Below, piece by piece: positions 1 through 8,959 of a DNA stretch of 64,000 nt. The stretch's first letter is position 1; every line of letters begins with the position of its first letter. Origin of the DNA: Woeseiaceae bacterium. Its GTDB lineage: Bacteria; Pseudomonadota; Gammaproteobacteria; Steroidobacterales; Woeseiaceae. Below the pieces are notes generated by a model. The model did not search any database. It was not told where the DNA came from and worked only from the letters and a program-made list of their open reading frames with translations. Made by a program: the position numbers and the translations under genes. Location of the stretch: positions 186,001 to 250,000 of the forward strand of contig JANQMR010000011.1 in NCBI GenBank assembly GCA_028279985.1. Direction: 5' to 3'.

Positions 1-975
1 CTTGCAATTGGCGCCAACACAATGACGGTTGGCGAATTTGTCCTTGTCAACGCGTACATGCTACAGATGATCCGGCTTCTAGAAACTATTGGCGTTGGAG
101 TACGCGACTCCGCGCAGGGCTTCGCATTCATTGAGAAGATGACTAGCTTGCTCAAGCAACGGAGTGAAAACTTGACTGCGGCTGGAAAGACTCTACCCGC
201 GGACTCACCTGTCAGTCTCGTTTTTGACGATGTAAGCTTCTCGTATGGGGATGGAGTGAATATCCTTAGTAACGTTAGCTTCTCTGTGAAGCCCGGTAAT
301 ACCGTCGCTATCGTGGGTCAAAGTGGCTGCGGGAAATCGTCATTGATTCGTCTACTCGTCCGACTTTATGATCCGGACAGTGGGGAGATTCTCCTAAACG
401 ATACAGCAATTTCGCAGATATCCCTCTCGAATCTCCGCAGATCGATCGCCGTCGTCCCCCAAGACCCAGTGCTATTCCATGACTCCATTGCGTACAACAT
501 CGGTTTTGGCCAGAAGGGGCTATCGGAAGATATCCGGCACGCGGCGCGTCTTGCTGACCTTCACAAGTTGGTGGACCGGTTCTCGGAAGGATTCGGCACG
601 ATAGTAGGTGAGCGGGGCCTAAAACTCTCTGGAGGGGAGAAACAGCGTGTGGCAATTGCTCGGGCCGTTTTGAAGAATCCGCAACTGTTTGTTTTTGATG
701 AGGCGACATCGTCTTTGGATTCCGAGACCGAATTGAGGATACTCCGAAATCTGAGAGAAATCTCGCGAGAGAGGACAACTCTTATAGTTGCTCACCGACT
801 GTCAACAGTTGTTCATGCCGACGATATTATCGTCTTGAGGTGCGGCAAAGTTGTTGAACGAGGTAGCCACCGAATGTTGATGGCGCAGGATGGTCACTAC
901 GCCGCCATGTGGCAAACACAACGGCGAGAGGAGTTGCTTCAGCGTCAACAGCATGATGCGATGACGGCAGCCTAA
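1..975 (+). CDS. ABC exporter, C-terminal part (truncated by window edge)
   Basis: The frame is open from base 1, so the gene begins outside the window. What is visible is the end of a transmembrane region followed by a full nucleotide-binding domain: Walker A GQSGCGKSS (about nt 316-342), signature LSGGEKQRVAIARA, Walker B LFVFDEATSSLD and the H-loop AHRLST. This is the fused TMD-NBD type used for peptide or lipid export. It converges on the isopeptidase gene 243 bp away, so it is plausibly the exporter (McjD-like role) of a lasso cluster whose precursor and maturation genes lie to the left; that is inference from context. Base composition is lower in GC than most of the window. Other Atm1/MsbA-like exporters remain possible. 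Confidence 0.85.
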   Translation, partial: LAIGANTMTVGEFVLVNAYMLQMIRLLETIGVGVRDSAQGFAFIEKMTSLLKQRSENLTAAGKTLPADSPVSLVFDDVSFSYGDGVNILSNVSFSVKPGNTVAIVGQSGCGKSSLIRLLVRLYDPDSGEILLNDTAISQISLSNLRRSIAVVPQDPVLFHDSIAYNIGFGQKGLSEDIRHAARLADLHKLVDRFSEGFGTIVGERGLKLSGGEKQRVAIARAVLKNPQLFVFDEATSSLDSETELRILRNLREISRERTTLIVAHRLSTVVHADDIIVLRCGKVVERGSHRMLMAQDGHYAAMWQTQRREELLQRQQHDAMTAA

Positions 976-1217
976 TCGCCGGCCACCGCGGGGCGGTTAG
1001 AGAATCAGGATGTAACACAGAAGCAGATTGGCAGCACCTTGGAAGGGTAATCATCGGAAGCGGGGGGTACCGGGAGCAGAACTGGCAGAGATAACCATAG
1101 GACAGCGGTTGAATGGTTCGGGTAGGACGCTCAATGGTTGGTTGCGTGCCCCAAAGTGGCCTCTGGAGCACGGCGATACGTTTGTCACGTACTCCGTTCT
1201 ACGCTACCAGAGCTTGG

Positions 1218-3410
1218 CTAGTTCTCGTTAATGGCCCTAATCGTGCTTGAGCTTGCACGTTGTTGTGATCGCATATCACGCCAGCGAGCGTATTGCATAG
1301 GATCCAGCGGATCTTGGTCCTCGATTCCTTGGAGCCAGAACTTGAGCCACTGCAGATTGCGGCGATAGATATTGTACCGGTGCCTTGGTTGCATCTTGAC
1401 GTGTTTCTCATCGGGGAACACGTACATCTCAAAGGGCTTGTGAGCCTCTCGCATCGCCGCAAGTGTTTCCAAGGCGATTAGATACTCGCTATCGGAAGCC
1501 TGCAACAGTAGTGGTGTCTTTATCACGTCGATGTTGGACGAAACAGCATGATTGGCCCACCGGCCGGCAGCGTTGCGGGCGGGGTGTCCATAGCCGAAGG
1601 ATCTCAGCCGGTCCTGTTTCTTAATCCCGCCTAAGTAATATAGAAGAGGCTCCCGCGATGGACTACTAATTGCCGCCGCCGCAAATCGATTCGACCGAGT
1701 AATGCTATAGAGAGTCAATTCTGACCCCAGACTTAACCCAGTTATAGCAATACGGTGCGGATCGACCAGGCCCTTCCTAATCAGCATATCAATTGCTACA
1801 TCCAGACTGGACTTAATCCGCTTGTGCATTCGATCGTTTTTCCGTAGCGCACGGTCAATGTCTTCGCTGCTGGTGGCCGTCGCGTAGAGCGTCCAATCAC
1901 TAGGCTGGTCAAAATCCAATACGGCGAAGCCGTTGGCCGAAAAGACCTGGATTGGATATTCATCCCCTACGGCACCCCGGAGAAACCCTCGAGAATAATA
2001 CGTAGTAATGACTAGCGGATAGAGCCTCTCCGAGTCGTAGTTCAGCGGTAAGACGAGATGCCCAAATGCCTCCTCGTCGTATTCGTTACTCTTCCAAGTA
2101 ATTTTGGATGTAACACCCTTTTCAAGGTGCTGAAATTCCGGATTGGCGTCTACTAGAGTGGTTAGTTGGCCGGTAGATAGGTTAACCGACACCAATCTCC
2201 GGGGAGTCAATGCCGATTCGTGAAAGCAAACGAGTCCACTAGTTGCATTGGCACAGCTCTGCAGATCATCGTCAGTACGCAATATCAGTCGGACTGTGCC
2301 TGTCTCAGGTGTCCATGCGTATAAACCCTGGCTGGAGTTTTCGACGCCTTCACGACGTAAGAAATACACGTCAGACGCCTGTGGCGCTATCCAGACCCCT
2401 CGAATTTGGCCTTTGCACAGCGGCTTCCCGCACTTAAATGTGCGTCCAGATCCCAATTCTCGTGCAGCATAGAGAGACATCTGAGGATACGGCGCCTCTT
2501 CGTACTCAAGTTGCGTTGGTTCGGTCCAGGCTACTGTGTCGGTCACCGGCGAATGAGCGACCACTCTCGCATATGGATAGCTGGTTAACTTGGGTGCGGT
2601 CTTAGCCTCATAAATAAGTGCCTCGTCGTTGGTTGCAGCCCGCTCTTCACCGGTTCGCAAGTGCACAACCAAGATCGAAGGCTCTGATGATGCAAGAACA
2701 CTCGGACGCCAAACGGGTTTGGAACTGTAATACGGTATATACCGGTCGTCGACTAGATAACCTCGCTCACCCTCCTCCAACAGCTCCTCTTCGATACGGG
2801 GCCGTGATTCGTCAACAGTGAAGTATATTTTGGATCCGTCGTCCGACCATGCAAAGTCGGCTACGTCGTTCCTGTTGTGCGTAATCTGCTCTTGCGCGCG
2901 GCCGTCAGCAGCGCTTCGCCATATCTGCAATCCCGATTCATCTCGCACCAAGTAAGCCAGCCACTGGCCGTTTGGAGACCATCTCGGCGGGCGCACAGCC
3001 GATGTACCATTCTGAATACCGTCAGCGCCGACGGGCCAAACGGGTTTACCGCCATCCCCAACGTTCGTAGCAGAATTGGGCCGAGACGTGGATGTAACAT
3101 ACCAAGCGAGTTCGTAGCTATTCGTAGCGAGATTTGCCCTTTGTAGCTGAAATGCGGCATAGCGACCGTCAGGGGAGATACTGAGGCCGCGCATATCCCG
3201 CAGATGTAGAAGGTCGAATGCGGTGACAGGCCGCGCAGATTGATCAACCGCAGTCGGAATCTCGACCCCGGCAGTTGCCGGCGACCCGAAGGCAAGCAGA
3301 ACCACCGAACCAAATACCCGGATTGCAGCAATAGTCGACGACAAAGCTACTGAGGCTCTTCTTGGCGATAATTGCTTCTCGACGCGACGTGGCCTTTTGC
3401 AGATCACCAT
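1218..3410 (-). CDS. Lasso peptide isopeptidase (Atxe2-like, S9 family)
   Basis: 730-aa serine hydrolase of the prolyl-oligopeptidase type. The N-terminus has a secretion-type hydrophobic stretch (about residues 24-48), residues ~60-430 look like a beta-propeller (SPDGRYAAF, SPNGQWLAYL repeats) and residues ~440-695 are the alpha/beta-hydrolase. The catalytic triad is visible: Ser560 in GLSLGSE, Asp640 in LLLQASDSEY and His670 in FPDEKHVKMQPRHR. Isopeptidases of this family cleave the Gly-Asp/Glu isopeptide bond of threaded lasso peptides and linearise them. The start overlaps the stop of the upstream TonB receptor gene by 7 nt, suggesting translational coupling. The receptor/FecR/sigma context is characteristic of isopeptidase-type lasso clusters. 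A general dipeptidyl-peptidase is the alternative, less likely given the neighbours. Confidence 0.88.
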   Translation of the reverse strand: MVICKRPRRVEKQLSPRRASVALSSTIAAIRVFGSVVLLAFGSPATAGVEIPTAVDQSARPVTAFDLLHLRDMRGLSISPDGRYAAFQLQRANLATNSYELAWYVTSTSRPNSATNVGDGGKPVWPVGADGIQNGTSAVRPPRWSPNGQWLAYLVRDESGLQIWRSAADGRAQEQITHNRNDVADFAWSDDGSKIYFTVDESRPRIEEELLEEGERGYLVDDRYIPYYSSKPVWRPSVLASSEPSILVVHLRTGEERAATNDEALIYEAKTAPKLTSYPYARVVAHSPVTDTVAWTEPTQLEYEEAPYPQMSLYAARELGSGRTFKCGKPLCKGQIRGVWIAPQASDVYFLRREGVENSSQGLYAWTPETGTVRLILRTDDDLQSCANATSGLVCFHESALTPRRLVSVNLSTGQLTTLVDANPEFQHLEKGVTSKITWKSNEYDEEAFGHLVLPLNYDSERLYPLVITTYYSRGFLRGAVGDEYPIQVFSANGFAVLDFDQPSDWTLYATATSSEDIDRALRKNDRMHKRIKSSLDVAIDMLIRKGLVDPHRIAITGLSLGSELTLYSITRSNRFAAAAISSPSREPLLYYLGGIKKQDRLRSFGYGHPARNAAGRWANHAVSSNIDVIKTPLLLQASDSEYLIALETLAAMREAHKPFEMYVFPDEKHVKMQPRHRYNIYRRNLQWLKFWLQGIEDQDPLDPMQYARWRDMRSQQRASSSTIRAINEN

Positions 3411-6400
3411 CTCTTTGTAAGCTGCAAAGCGAGAACACGCCCGCGAGCGTTCGCGTTCTCTGGATCATAGCCCACTCGGAGTATCTGGTTGTTCACGAAC
3501 GGCGGGGGCCGGTCAAAGACATTCTGGGCGCTAAGGGCCACCGTTACATTGTTTGACCACCACGTTGCTCGATCAGCAAATTGGTAACGAACACTGAGGT
3601 CCGCTGTTGTCCAAGACGAGACACGTTGTTGTGGATCACTATCGTCGTTGATATAACTGTCTACATAGTTTACAAATGTGGCTATTCCCCATCCTCGTTG
3701 GTTCCAAGACACTTCGCCCCGGGCACGCCAAGTTACCGGATGATTCACCGTGCCCAACACGTCGTTCTTGGCAGCGGTCTCCGATATTGCATCTTCGAAT
3801 GTAAAGAAGTAGCTTGCATTAGCGGCGACGTTGAATTGGCCTGCTGCCGTATCCCAGCCGGCTTGAAAACCTAGATCCAAGCCGCTGATTTTGGTAACCG
3901 AGACGTTGTTGAGACGGAAATCGATAATCGCCTCGACCTCATTCGGAGTCAGGCCAAGGCTATTGGAAAATCTCGAGTTAGCGAAAAAGTTGGAAACTTG
4001 ACGCGAATCACAAGGACACCTTGTAATGACGGGCGCATACACGTCCTCTTGTTCAAGGACGATAAACACGGCGTCTTGAAGATCTGCAATCTTATCTTTG
4101 ATATCGATATCGAAGTATGTCAGTTCCAAGGAGACATCACGCCCCTCTGGTTTAAGATCTAGCCCGAACGTGAAGGTTTCCGCTTCCTCTGGCTGCAGCT
4201 CGGGGTTATTGCCACGCAGTACGAGGGAGTCTGTGAATCCAGTAGCTGAGGTGGGATCTGCGATGGCGAAGGTAAAGAAGATGCGATCATCCTCTGCATC
4301 GACCAGTTGTTCGAGCAGCGGTGCCTTGAATGATTCGCTAAATGTTGCGCGGATATTGAAGCCCGGCGCCGGACTCCAACGAATGCCTATCTTCGGGTTG
4401 GTCGTTGTACCAAAGTCGCTATAATCCTCAAAACGTGCCGCTAAGGAAACCTCAAGAGCCTCAAGCCCCGGTCGACGATTCTCATTTGAAACGAATGGCA
4501 AGTACAGCTCGGCGAATGCCGCCGAAACACTTCGGCCGTTAACAATGGACTCTCGATTCACCGGCGCAGGAGTGTTCGTGAACAATACGCCGACGTTTTC
4601 AATATCTTCCTCGCGATACTCTGCACCAATCGCGAGTTTCGCCGGTCCCCCACCAGCACGGAAGACAGAGCCGTCCGTCACTACTCTCAAGCTATTCACC
4701 TGGGCCTCAACATCGCGTGTAGAGAAACCTAACATCGACTGAAGTGTGGCTGGATTGGTATGGGAACCATCGCCAAATGGGTTGAACACCGTCGAGGGGT
4801 CCAGGTCCGCAAGAGCGACGTTTCGAGCCAACCGGTTGACGATTTCGGAGTTATTGGATGTTGTATCTTTTGAGAACGTTCCGGATAAAGTTGCCTGCCA
4901 CGACTCTGATATATCCGTCGTGGCCCCTATGGTACCGGCGATCAACGCCGCCTCAGCATTGGCGCCGAGAGAGCCGTAGTCGTCCGCATAAGAGTAGCGC
5001 AGTTGGAGGTCTTGCGAGCCGCCAAACGGATCCACAAAGAATGGATGGGATGATGGCACTGTAAGCGTATGTCGTGATGTTCCAAAGCTATACTCAGCAT
5101 CACGCTTGCTATAGAGTACTTCTGCAAAGCCTTCTACAGTTGCAGTCAGCCGCTGCCCGAAAGTCAAGAATGCCGAATGCCGTTTCTGCCCCGGCATGAT
5201 ATATCGATAACCTTGGAAATCTTGAAGGTTCTGACCAACGACGAGATCGGCTGGGTCCAGCGCCGTCCCGTCCTGAGCTGTCGGGATGACGAATTGAACT
5301 GACTGTCGGGTGCCATCAGCAAGCGTATAGCGTGTAATGTTGCCCGGATTGTTCCAGAACCCCCGAAAGTCATCTCCGCCAAATGGAGTGAGGTCGTTTC
5401 TGTAGTAGTCTCGGTAGAACCCTTGCAGTGGATCTCGATCAAGGAACTCGTAATTCAGCATTACGTAGCCGGACTTCCAAGACTTGCCGAGTGTCTGTAC
5501 GAATTGAAACTCGTTGACGTCGTTGCCCGTATCTGGCGCTGTCCGAAGGCGCGTTTCGGCGCCATCAAAATCTTTGCGCAATACGACGTTTACCACGCCA
5601 CCTATCGCATCGGACCCGTAGATCGCCGAGGCACCATCTGTTAGCACTTCCATCCGCTCTACGGCCGACAGCGGAAACTGGGATAGGTCAACGAATGTAC
5701 CGCGCCCACTCGGTGCAACACGGCGCCCGTTCAATAGTACCAACGTAGAATCGGCCCCGAGCCCTCGAAGATTCACGCCACTTCCTTTGCCCTGGTTGAG
5801 GTCTCCTTTTGCGTTAAAGGAGCCCAGGGTGCTTTCGGTAGGCCCGGCGCCGAAGTATTGCGGGACCGTCTGCAGCACTTCTTGGGTTGTCGACAGGCCG
5901 GTCTTGTCGATTTCGAAGCGATCTATAACAAGGACATTGGCACCGACAGCACCGGCCCCTCGAATATGTGTCCCTGTGACCACGATCTCTTCGAGTTCCC
6001 GCTCCACTTCTCCTATTTTCTCGCGGTCGTCGTCGACCGAGAGCTTCGCCCCCGGGATAGTAGTCGATGCTTGCGTCGCTGCAAGCATGGAGGTTGGCGT
6101 CAGCCGCAAGCTGGTGGTTTCTGCTACGGCTGCTGGCGGCTCGTCAACTCCACCGGTTCGGTGTGGCTTCGGAGTTCGCCGAATGACTAGCCCCCTTTCC
6201 CCAAGTTCAGCTTCCAAGCCGGTACCGTCGAGTAGCAGTTCCAGGGCATGATTATTCTCGTACTCGCCTACCACGGCATTCGTGACAACGTCGTCCGCTA
6301 CCTCTGCTGCAAAACCGAGCTGAACCCGCGCCTGCCGCGCGTAAAGCGTCAACGATTTCTTCGCGGGCTGTGCCTCTATGTGGAACATCGTCTTCTTCGT

Positions 6401-6538
6401 TTCGGCACCTGCTACGGCGAATGACATACCGAAAGCGACAATGGACAGAAGGATGATTTGGAACCACGTAAAGCGACCGCTTCGCCTACTCAGGTTTTCT
6501 TTGGCGCAAACTGAACCAAGTTTGGTGTACTCAGACAT
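3404..6538 (-). CDS. TonB-dependent receptor with STN signalling domain (lasso locus 1)
   Basis: 1044 aa outer-membrane receptor. It has an N-terminal membrane-spanning export signal (about residues 24-45), an STN domain at ~50-120 (FHIEAQPAKKSLTLYARQA), a TonB-box-like EIVVTGTHI near 188, a plug (about 200-310: VLQTVPQYFG, GASAIYGSDAIGGVVNVVL) and a beta-barrel ending in aromatic KRW. The STN domain in FecA-type receptors contacts FecR in the periplasm. Co-transcription with FecR, sigma and the isopeptidase indicates that the ligand is probably a lasso peptide imported for cleavage; this is inference, and iron-siderophore uptake is the generic alternative. A 194-bp gap separates it from the FecR gene. 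Confidence 0.92.
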   Translation of the reverse strand: MSEYTKLGSVCAKENLSRRSGRFTWFQIILLSIVAFGMSFAVAGAETKKTMFHIEAQPAKKSLTLYARQARVQLGFAAEVADDVVTNAVVGEYENNHALELLLDGTGLEAELGERGLVIRRTPKPHRTGGVDEPPAAVAETTSLRLTPTSMLAATQASTTIPGAKLSVDDDREKIGEVERELEEIVVTGTHIRGAGAVGANVLVIDRFEIDKTGLSTTQEVLQTVPQYFGAGPTESTLGSFNAKGDLNQGKGSGVNLRGLGADSTLVLLNGRRVAPSGRGTFVDLSQFPLSAVERMEVLTDGASAIYGSDAIGGVVNVVLRKDFDGAETRLRTAPDTGNDVNEFQFVQTLGKSWKSGYVMLNYEFLDRDPLQGFYRDYYRNDLTPFGGDDFRGFWNNPGNITRYTLADGTRQSVQFVIPTAQDGTALDPADLVVGQNLQDFQGYRYIMPGQKRHSAFLTFGQRLTATVEGFAEVLYSKRDAEYSFGTSRHTLTVPSSHPFFVDPFGGSQDLQLRYSYADDYGSLGANAEAALIAGTIGATTDISESWQATLSGTFSKDTTSNNSEIVNRLARNVALADLDPSTVFNPFGDGSHTNPATLQSMLGFSTRDVEAQVNSLRVVTDGSVFRAGGGPAKLAIGAEYREEDIENVGVLFTNTPAPVNRESIVNGRSVSAAFAELYLPFVSNENRRPGLEALEVSLAARFEDYSDFGTTTNPKIGIRWSPAPGFNIRATFSESFKAPLLEQLVDAEDDRIFFTFAIADPTSATGFTDSLVLRGNNPELQPEEAETFTFGLDLKPEGRDVSLELTYFDIDIKDKIADLQDAVFIVLEQEDVYAPVITRCPCDSRQVSNFFANSRFSNSLGLTPNEVEAIIDFRLNNVSVTKISGLDLGFQAGWDTAAGQFNVAANASYFFTFEDAISETAAKNDVLGTVNHPVTWRARGEVSWNQRGWGIATFVNYVDSYINDDSDPQQRVSSWTTADLSVRYQFADRATWWSNNVTVALSAQNVFDRPPPFVNNQILRVGYDPENANARGRVLALQLTKRW

Positions 6539-6732
6539 GATCTCCCCCAGGAAAAACGCCTTGTCTCTTCGGGATCTACATACGAGGTGGCCGTTTATTA
6601 CGACCAGACTGCGTTTTCATGGCAGAGGCATGGCTGCGTTGGGTAATCGAGCTGAGCACGCCAACGACAATACATGCTGTGCTTAAACCGCCGGTGCGGC
6701 AGTCGTTGCCAACCAGGGCGGGCTAACAGGCC

Positions 6733-7797
6733 CTAGTCGATTCGAATCGGCGGGGCCGCGGTAAGGTAAATGGTGTCTGGTACGTCTCGATTCACGGCAA
6801 TGTCCAGGCCCACCTCGAAGAACTCCAGGACCGCTTCCAGATCATCGGAACGGAAAGCGCCGCCGACACGCAAATGTTTCAATTCGCTATCCACAATGAT
6901 CAAGCGTTTGTCGGTATAGCGCTCGACTTCCTGCAAGACTTCGTCGAGCGATTGATCCTCGAATATCAGGAGACCTTGCCGCCAGGCAAGGTCGCGATCC
7001 AACTGGGCTGGCGCTACCACCGCGAGATTGGCACCACGGCGATCGTATTCGACCCGTTGGCCTTTACCGAGTTTTGCGGCTGGCGCCAGATTGGCTCCGC
7101 TGCCTCGGTCAGGAGTCTCTTGGACGACGTAAGCGTCGCGTACGACTTCCACGACGCCCTCCGTTACCGTCACTTTGACGACTTCTTCTTGTACGCGTAC
7201 GACGAAGCCGGTGCCCACCGCACGTATCGAAGCCGCGCCGGCTTCGACTACGAACGGGCGGCCGGCGTCGCCCGCAACATCGAAATAGGCTTCGCCGCGG
7301 CGCAATTCAACGGCTCGAACGTCGTTGGAGTAGTCGACCAGAATTTCCGTATTCGTGTTGAGCTGCACCGTGGATCGGTCCGGTAAAGTGAACGTCGATT
7401 GTTGGCCGACCGCCGTTCGATACAAGTCGCCCTTTAGATAAAGTGGATGCAAGAGCAACCCGCCGGCAATGACGGCAACAACCGCTGCCGCAGACATCCA
7501 CCTGACTCGAATTCGCGCGGAAGCTGTGATTTCCGACCGCCCGCTGGAGTCGGTACCAGCGACCGAATGGAGATCACGGGCCTCGGCGCGCCGGGATTGT
7601 GCTCCCAGAGCCACAAGCCAGCTTCTGGTGTTTTCCATTGCATCGAAGGCGGCTTTGTGACGGGGATCCTCCACCAGCCAGGCATCGCAGCGTGCGCGGT
7701 CTTCCGCGGATACGCTTCCGGACGCCAACAACGACACCCACTCACTCGCCTGTCGAGCCCTGTCCTTGACGTCTCGGATGTCGCACACCTTACTCAT
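6733..7797 (-). CDS. FecR-type anti-sigma/transmembrane signal protein (lasso locus 1)
   Basis: 354 aa. The N-terminal cytoplasmic part (RARQASEWVSLLASG...DAWLVEDPRHKAAFDAME) is the usual DUF4880/FecR N-terminal region. One transmembrane helix follows (AAAVVAVIAGGLLLHPLYL), then the periplasmic FecR domain (TAVGQQSTFTLPDRSTVQLN; ELRRGEAYFDV) and a C-terminal STN-contacting region. It relays receptor occupancy to the sigma factor. I chose the ATG at 7797 because it overlaps the sigma stop by 4 nt (ATGA); the frame stays open 17 codons further upstream but that extension is arginine-rich and unlike FecR. Confidence 0.9.
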   Translation of the reverse strand: MSKVCDIRDVKDRARQASEWVSLLASGSVSAEDRARCDAWLVEDPRHKAAFDAMENTRSWLVALGAQSRRAEARDLHSVAGTDSSGRSEITASARIRVRWMSAAAVVAVIAGGLLLHPLYLKGDLYRTAVGQQSTFTLPDRSTVQLNTNTEILVDYSNDVRAVELRRGEAYFDVAGDAGRPFVVEAGAASIRAVGTGFVVRVQEEVVKVTVTEGVVEVVRDAYVVQETPDRGSGANLAPAAKLGKGQRVEYDRRGANLAVVAPAQLDRDLAWRQGLLIFEDQSLDEVLQEVERYTDKRLIIVDSELKHLRVGGAFRSDDLEAVLEFFEVGLDIAVNRDVPDTIYLTAAPPIRID

Positions 7798-8372
7798 GTG
7801 CCCTGCTCTCGGCCGCGCTCGCGTACGGTCACACCGCCATCGAGGCATGCCTTTTCCGCGGCGGCCTGCGATCTTACCTCATGGAGCACCTCGAGGACCC
7901 TTGCCATCTCGCGATGTACAGTTGCGTTGGACACATTCAGCTTGTCAGCCGCTTCCTGGTACGTGAAACCGAGAAATGCGTAAAGGGTTAGAACTTCGTT
8001 CTGTCGTTCTGTGAGGCGATCCATGGCCTTGCCCAGAACCTCGAATTTCTCCGCCGTCATCGCTTCCTGCTCGACAGACGCCCGTTCGTCGAGAACGGCC
8101 GCGACTTCGTCCATGGGCTCGGTGTGCGTAACGCAATGTCGCTTTTTGTTGTTGATCGCCAGGTTTCGCGCGGTGGTGAACAGATAACCGTTTGAGGGGC
8201 GACCCTGGTCGAATTTCGACGCCGTATACACATTCAGAAACGCGTCGTGCGCGAGGTCCTCGGCAACCTGTTCCGAGCGAACGATTCTGAACAGGAATTT
8301 TCTCAGCTCGCCCAGACACTCGGCGTAAGTGGTTTCCAGCCAGTTATCGATGCGGCTTCTTTTGCGCGACAT
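7794..8372 (-). CDS. ECF sigma factor, FecI-like (lasso locus 1)
   Basis: 192 aa with both sigma-70 regions. Region 2 spans about residues 20-85 (FLFRIVRSEQVAEDLAHDAFLNVYTA...GYLFTTARNLAINNKKR) and region 4 about 120-165 (RLTERQNEVLTLYAFLGFTYQEAADKLNVSNATVHREMARV). It heads the run sigma-FecR-receptor-isopeptidase and is expected to redirect RNA polymerase to this operon when the receptor signals. Start: ATG at 8372 preceded by GATAAGG; the 15-bp repeats described separately begin 5 bp upstream. Confidence 0.93.
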   Translation of the reverse strand: MSRKRSRIDNWLETTYAECLGELRKFLFRIVRSEQVAEDLAHDAFLNVYTASKFDQGRPSNGYLFTTARNLAINNKKRHCVTHTEPMDEVAAVLDERASVEQEAMTAEKFEVLGKAMDRLTERQNEVLTLYAFLGFTYQEAADKLNVSNATVHREMARVLEVLHEVRSQAAAEKACLDGGVTVRERGREQGT

Positions 8373-8377
8373 CCTTA

Positions 8378-8435
8378 TCTTCTCGGCGCGTGTCTTCTCA
8401 GCGCGTATCTTCTCTGGGCGTATTCTCAGCGCGAC
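8378..8435. repeat. 15-bp tandem repeat, about 4 copies, at sigma start
   Basis: Units TCTTCTCGGCGCGTG, TCTTCTCAGCGCGTA and TCTTCTCTGGGCGTA, then a shortened fourth copy. Read on the sigma strand each unit contains GAGAAGA, a purine run close to the sigma ribosome-binding region, so copy number could change the leader. Confidence 0.8.
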
Positions 8436-8745
8436 TACCGGGCGCTTGCAGGCACGCTCGCTTTTTGTTTCATGTCCTTGCAGTGATCGATCGACGGAAC
8501 GGCAGAACGTCCTTCATCGCAACGTACTTCATCCGCTTTCATGGGATTATTGATGTTAATGACCCTCGCGGATCCGTTGCAGCCCCCGAATTTTCCCCGA
8601 ACGACCAAAAACGACCAAGAACGACGATTGCCTGTGTTGCTAACCAACGTCCCGTAGTGACGTTGGTGGCGTCATCCGCATAGCCGTCTACCCACATATG
8701 GTATTGCTCCGAATACGGAGCATATCAACTCGAACGACGTAACGC

Positions 8746-8774
8746 TACTTTTAGTCCGTAGACTCATAGTCATC
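8746..8774 (+). promoter_or_regulatory. C-box-like operator, copy A
   Basis: TACTTTTAGTCCGTAGACT followed by CATAGTCATC. It matches the site at 17032-17060 at 26 of 29 positions. The AGTC-CGTA-GACT core and flanking AGTC/GACT half-sites resemble controller-protein (C-box) operators of restriction-modification systems as I remember them. It lies 374 bp upstream of the sigma start and 186 bp past the LuxR stop. Confidence 0.6.
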
Positions 8775-8901
8775 GTTCTACGAACTCAGCGGCAGCGGCT
8801 CATAGCAACGAGAAACGGCTGATATTGAATGGTCCGGCCGGTTTTTCTACCCAACTTGCGTAGCGCAACCGGAACCTCGGCAAAACCCGGCGCCGAGCCG
8901 C

Positions 8902-8940
8902 GATCGGGACCGGGATCGGGATCGGGATCGGGATCGGGAT
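8902..8940. repeat. GATCGG hexanucleotide repeat, 6.5 copies
   Basis: Tandem GATCGG with one variant (GACCGG) just downstream of the LuxR stop codon. It is non-coding on the LuxR strand. No function is evident. Confidence 0.85.
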
Positions 8941-8959
8941 TCCGGCAGCAAATCGTCTA

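Larger units (their letters stand above)
8373..8959. other. 587-bp non-coding stretch upstream of the sigma gene
   Basis: No convincing gene. It holds the 15-bp tandem repeats next to the sigma start, a hairpin (TGCTCCG-AATA-CGGAGCA, 8705-8722) without a T-run, a C-box-like operator at 8746-8774 and the GATCGG repeats near the LuxR stop. After the C-box, plus-strand reading gives HSNEKRLILN and then a stop, faintly like the start of the XRE gene at 17081, which may be a decayed copy. Confidence 0.5.

Noticed and set aside
3404-6538. Siderophore receptor
   Set aside because: Possible in general for FecA-like receptors, but co-transcription with a lasso isopeptidase makes peptide uptake more likely; no siderophore genes nearby.
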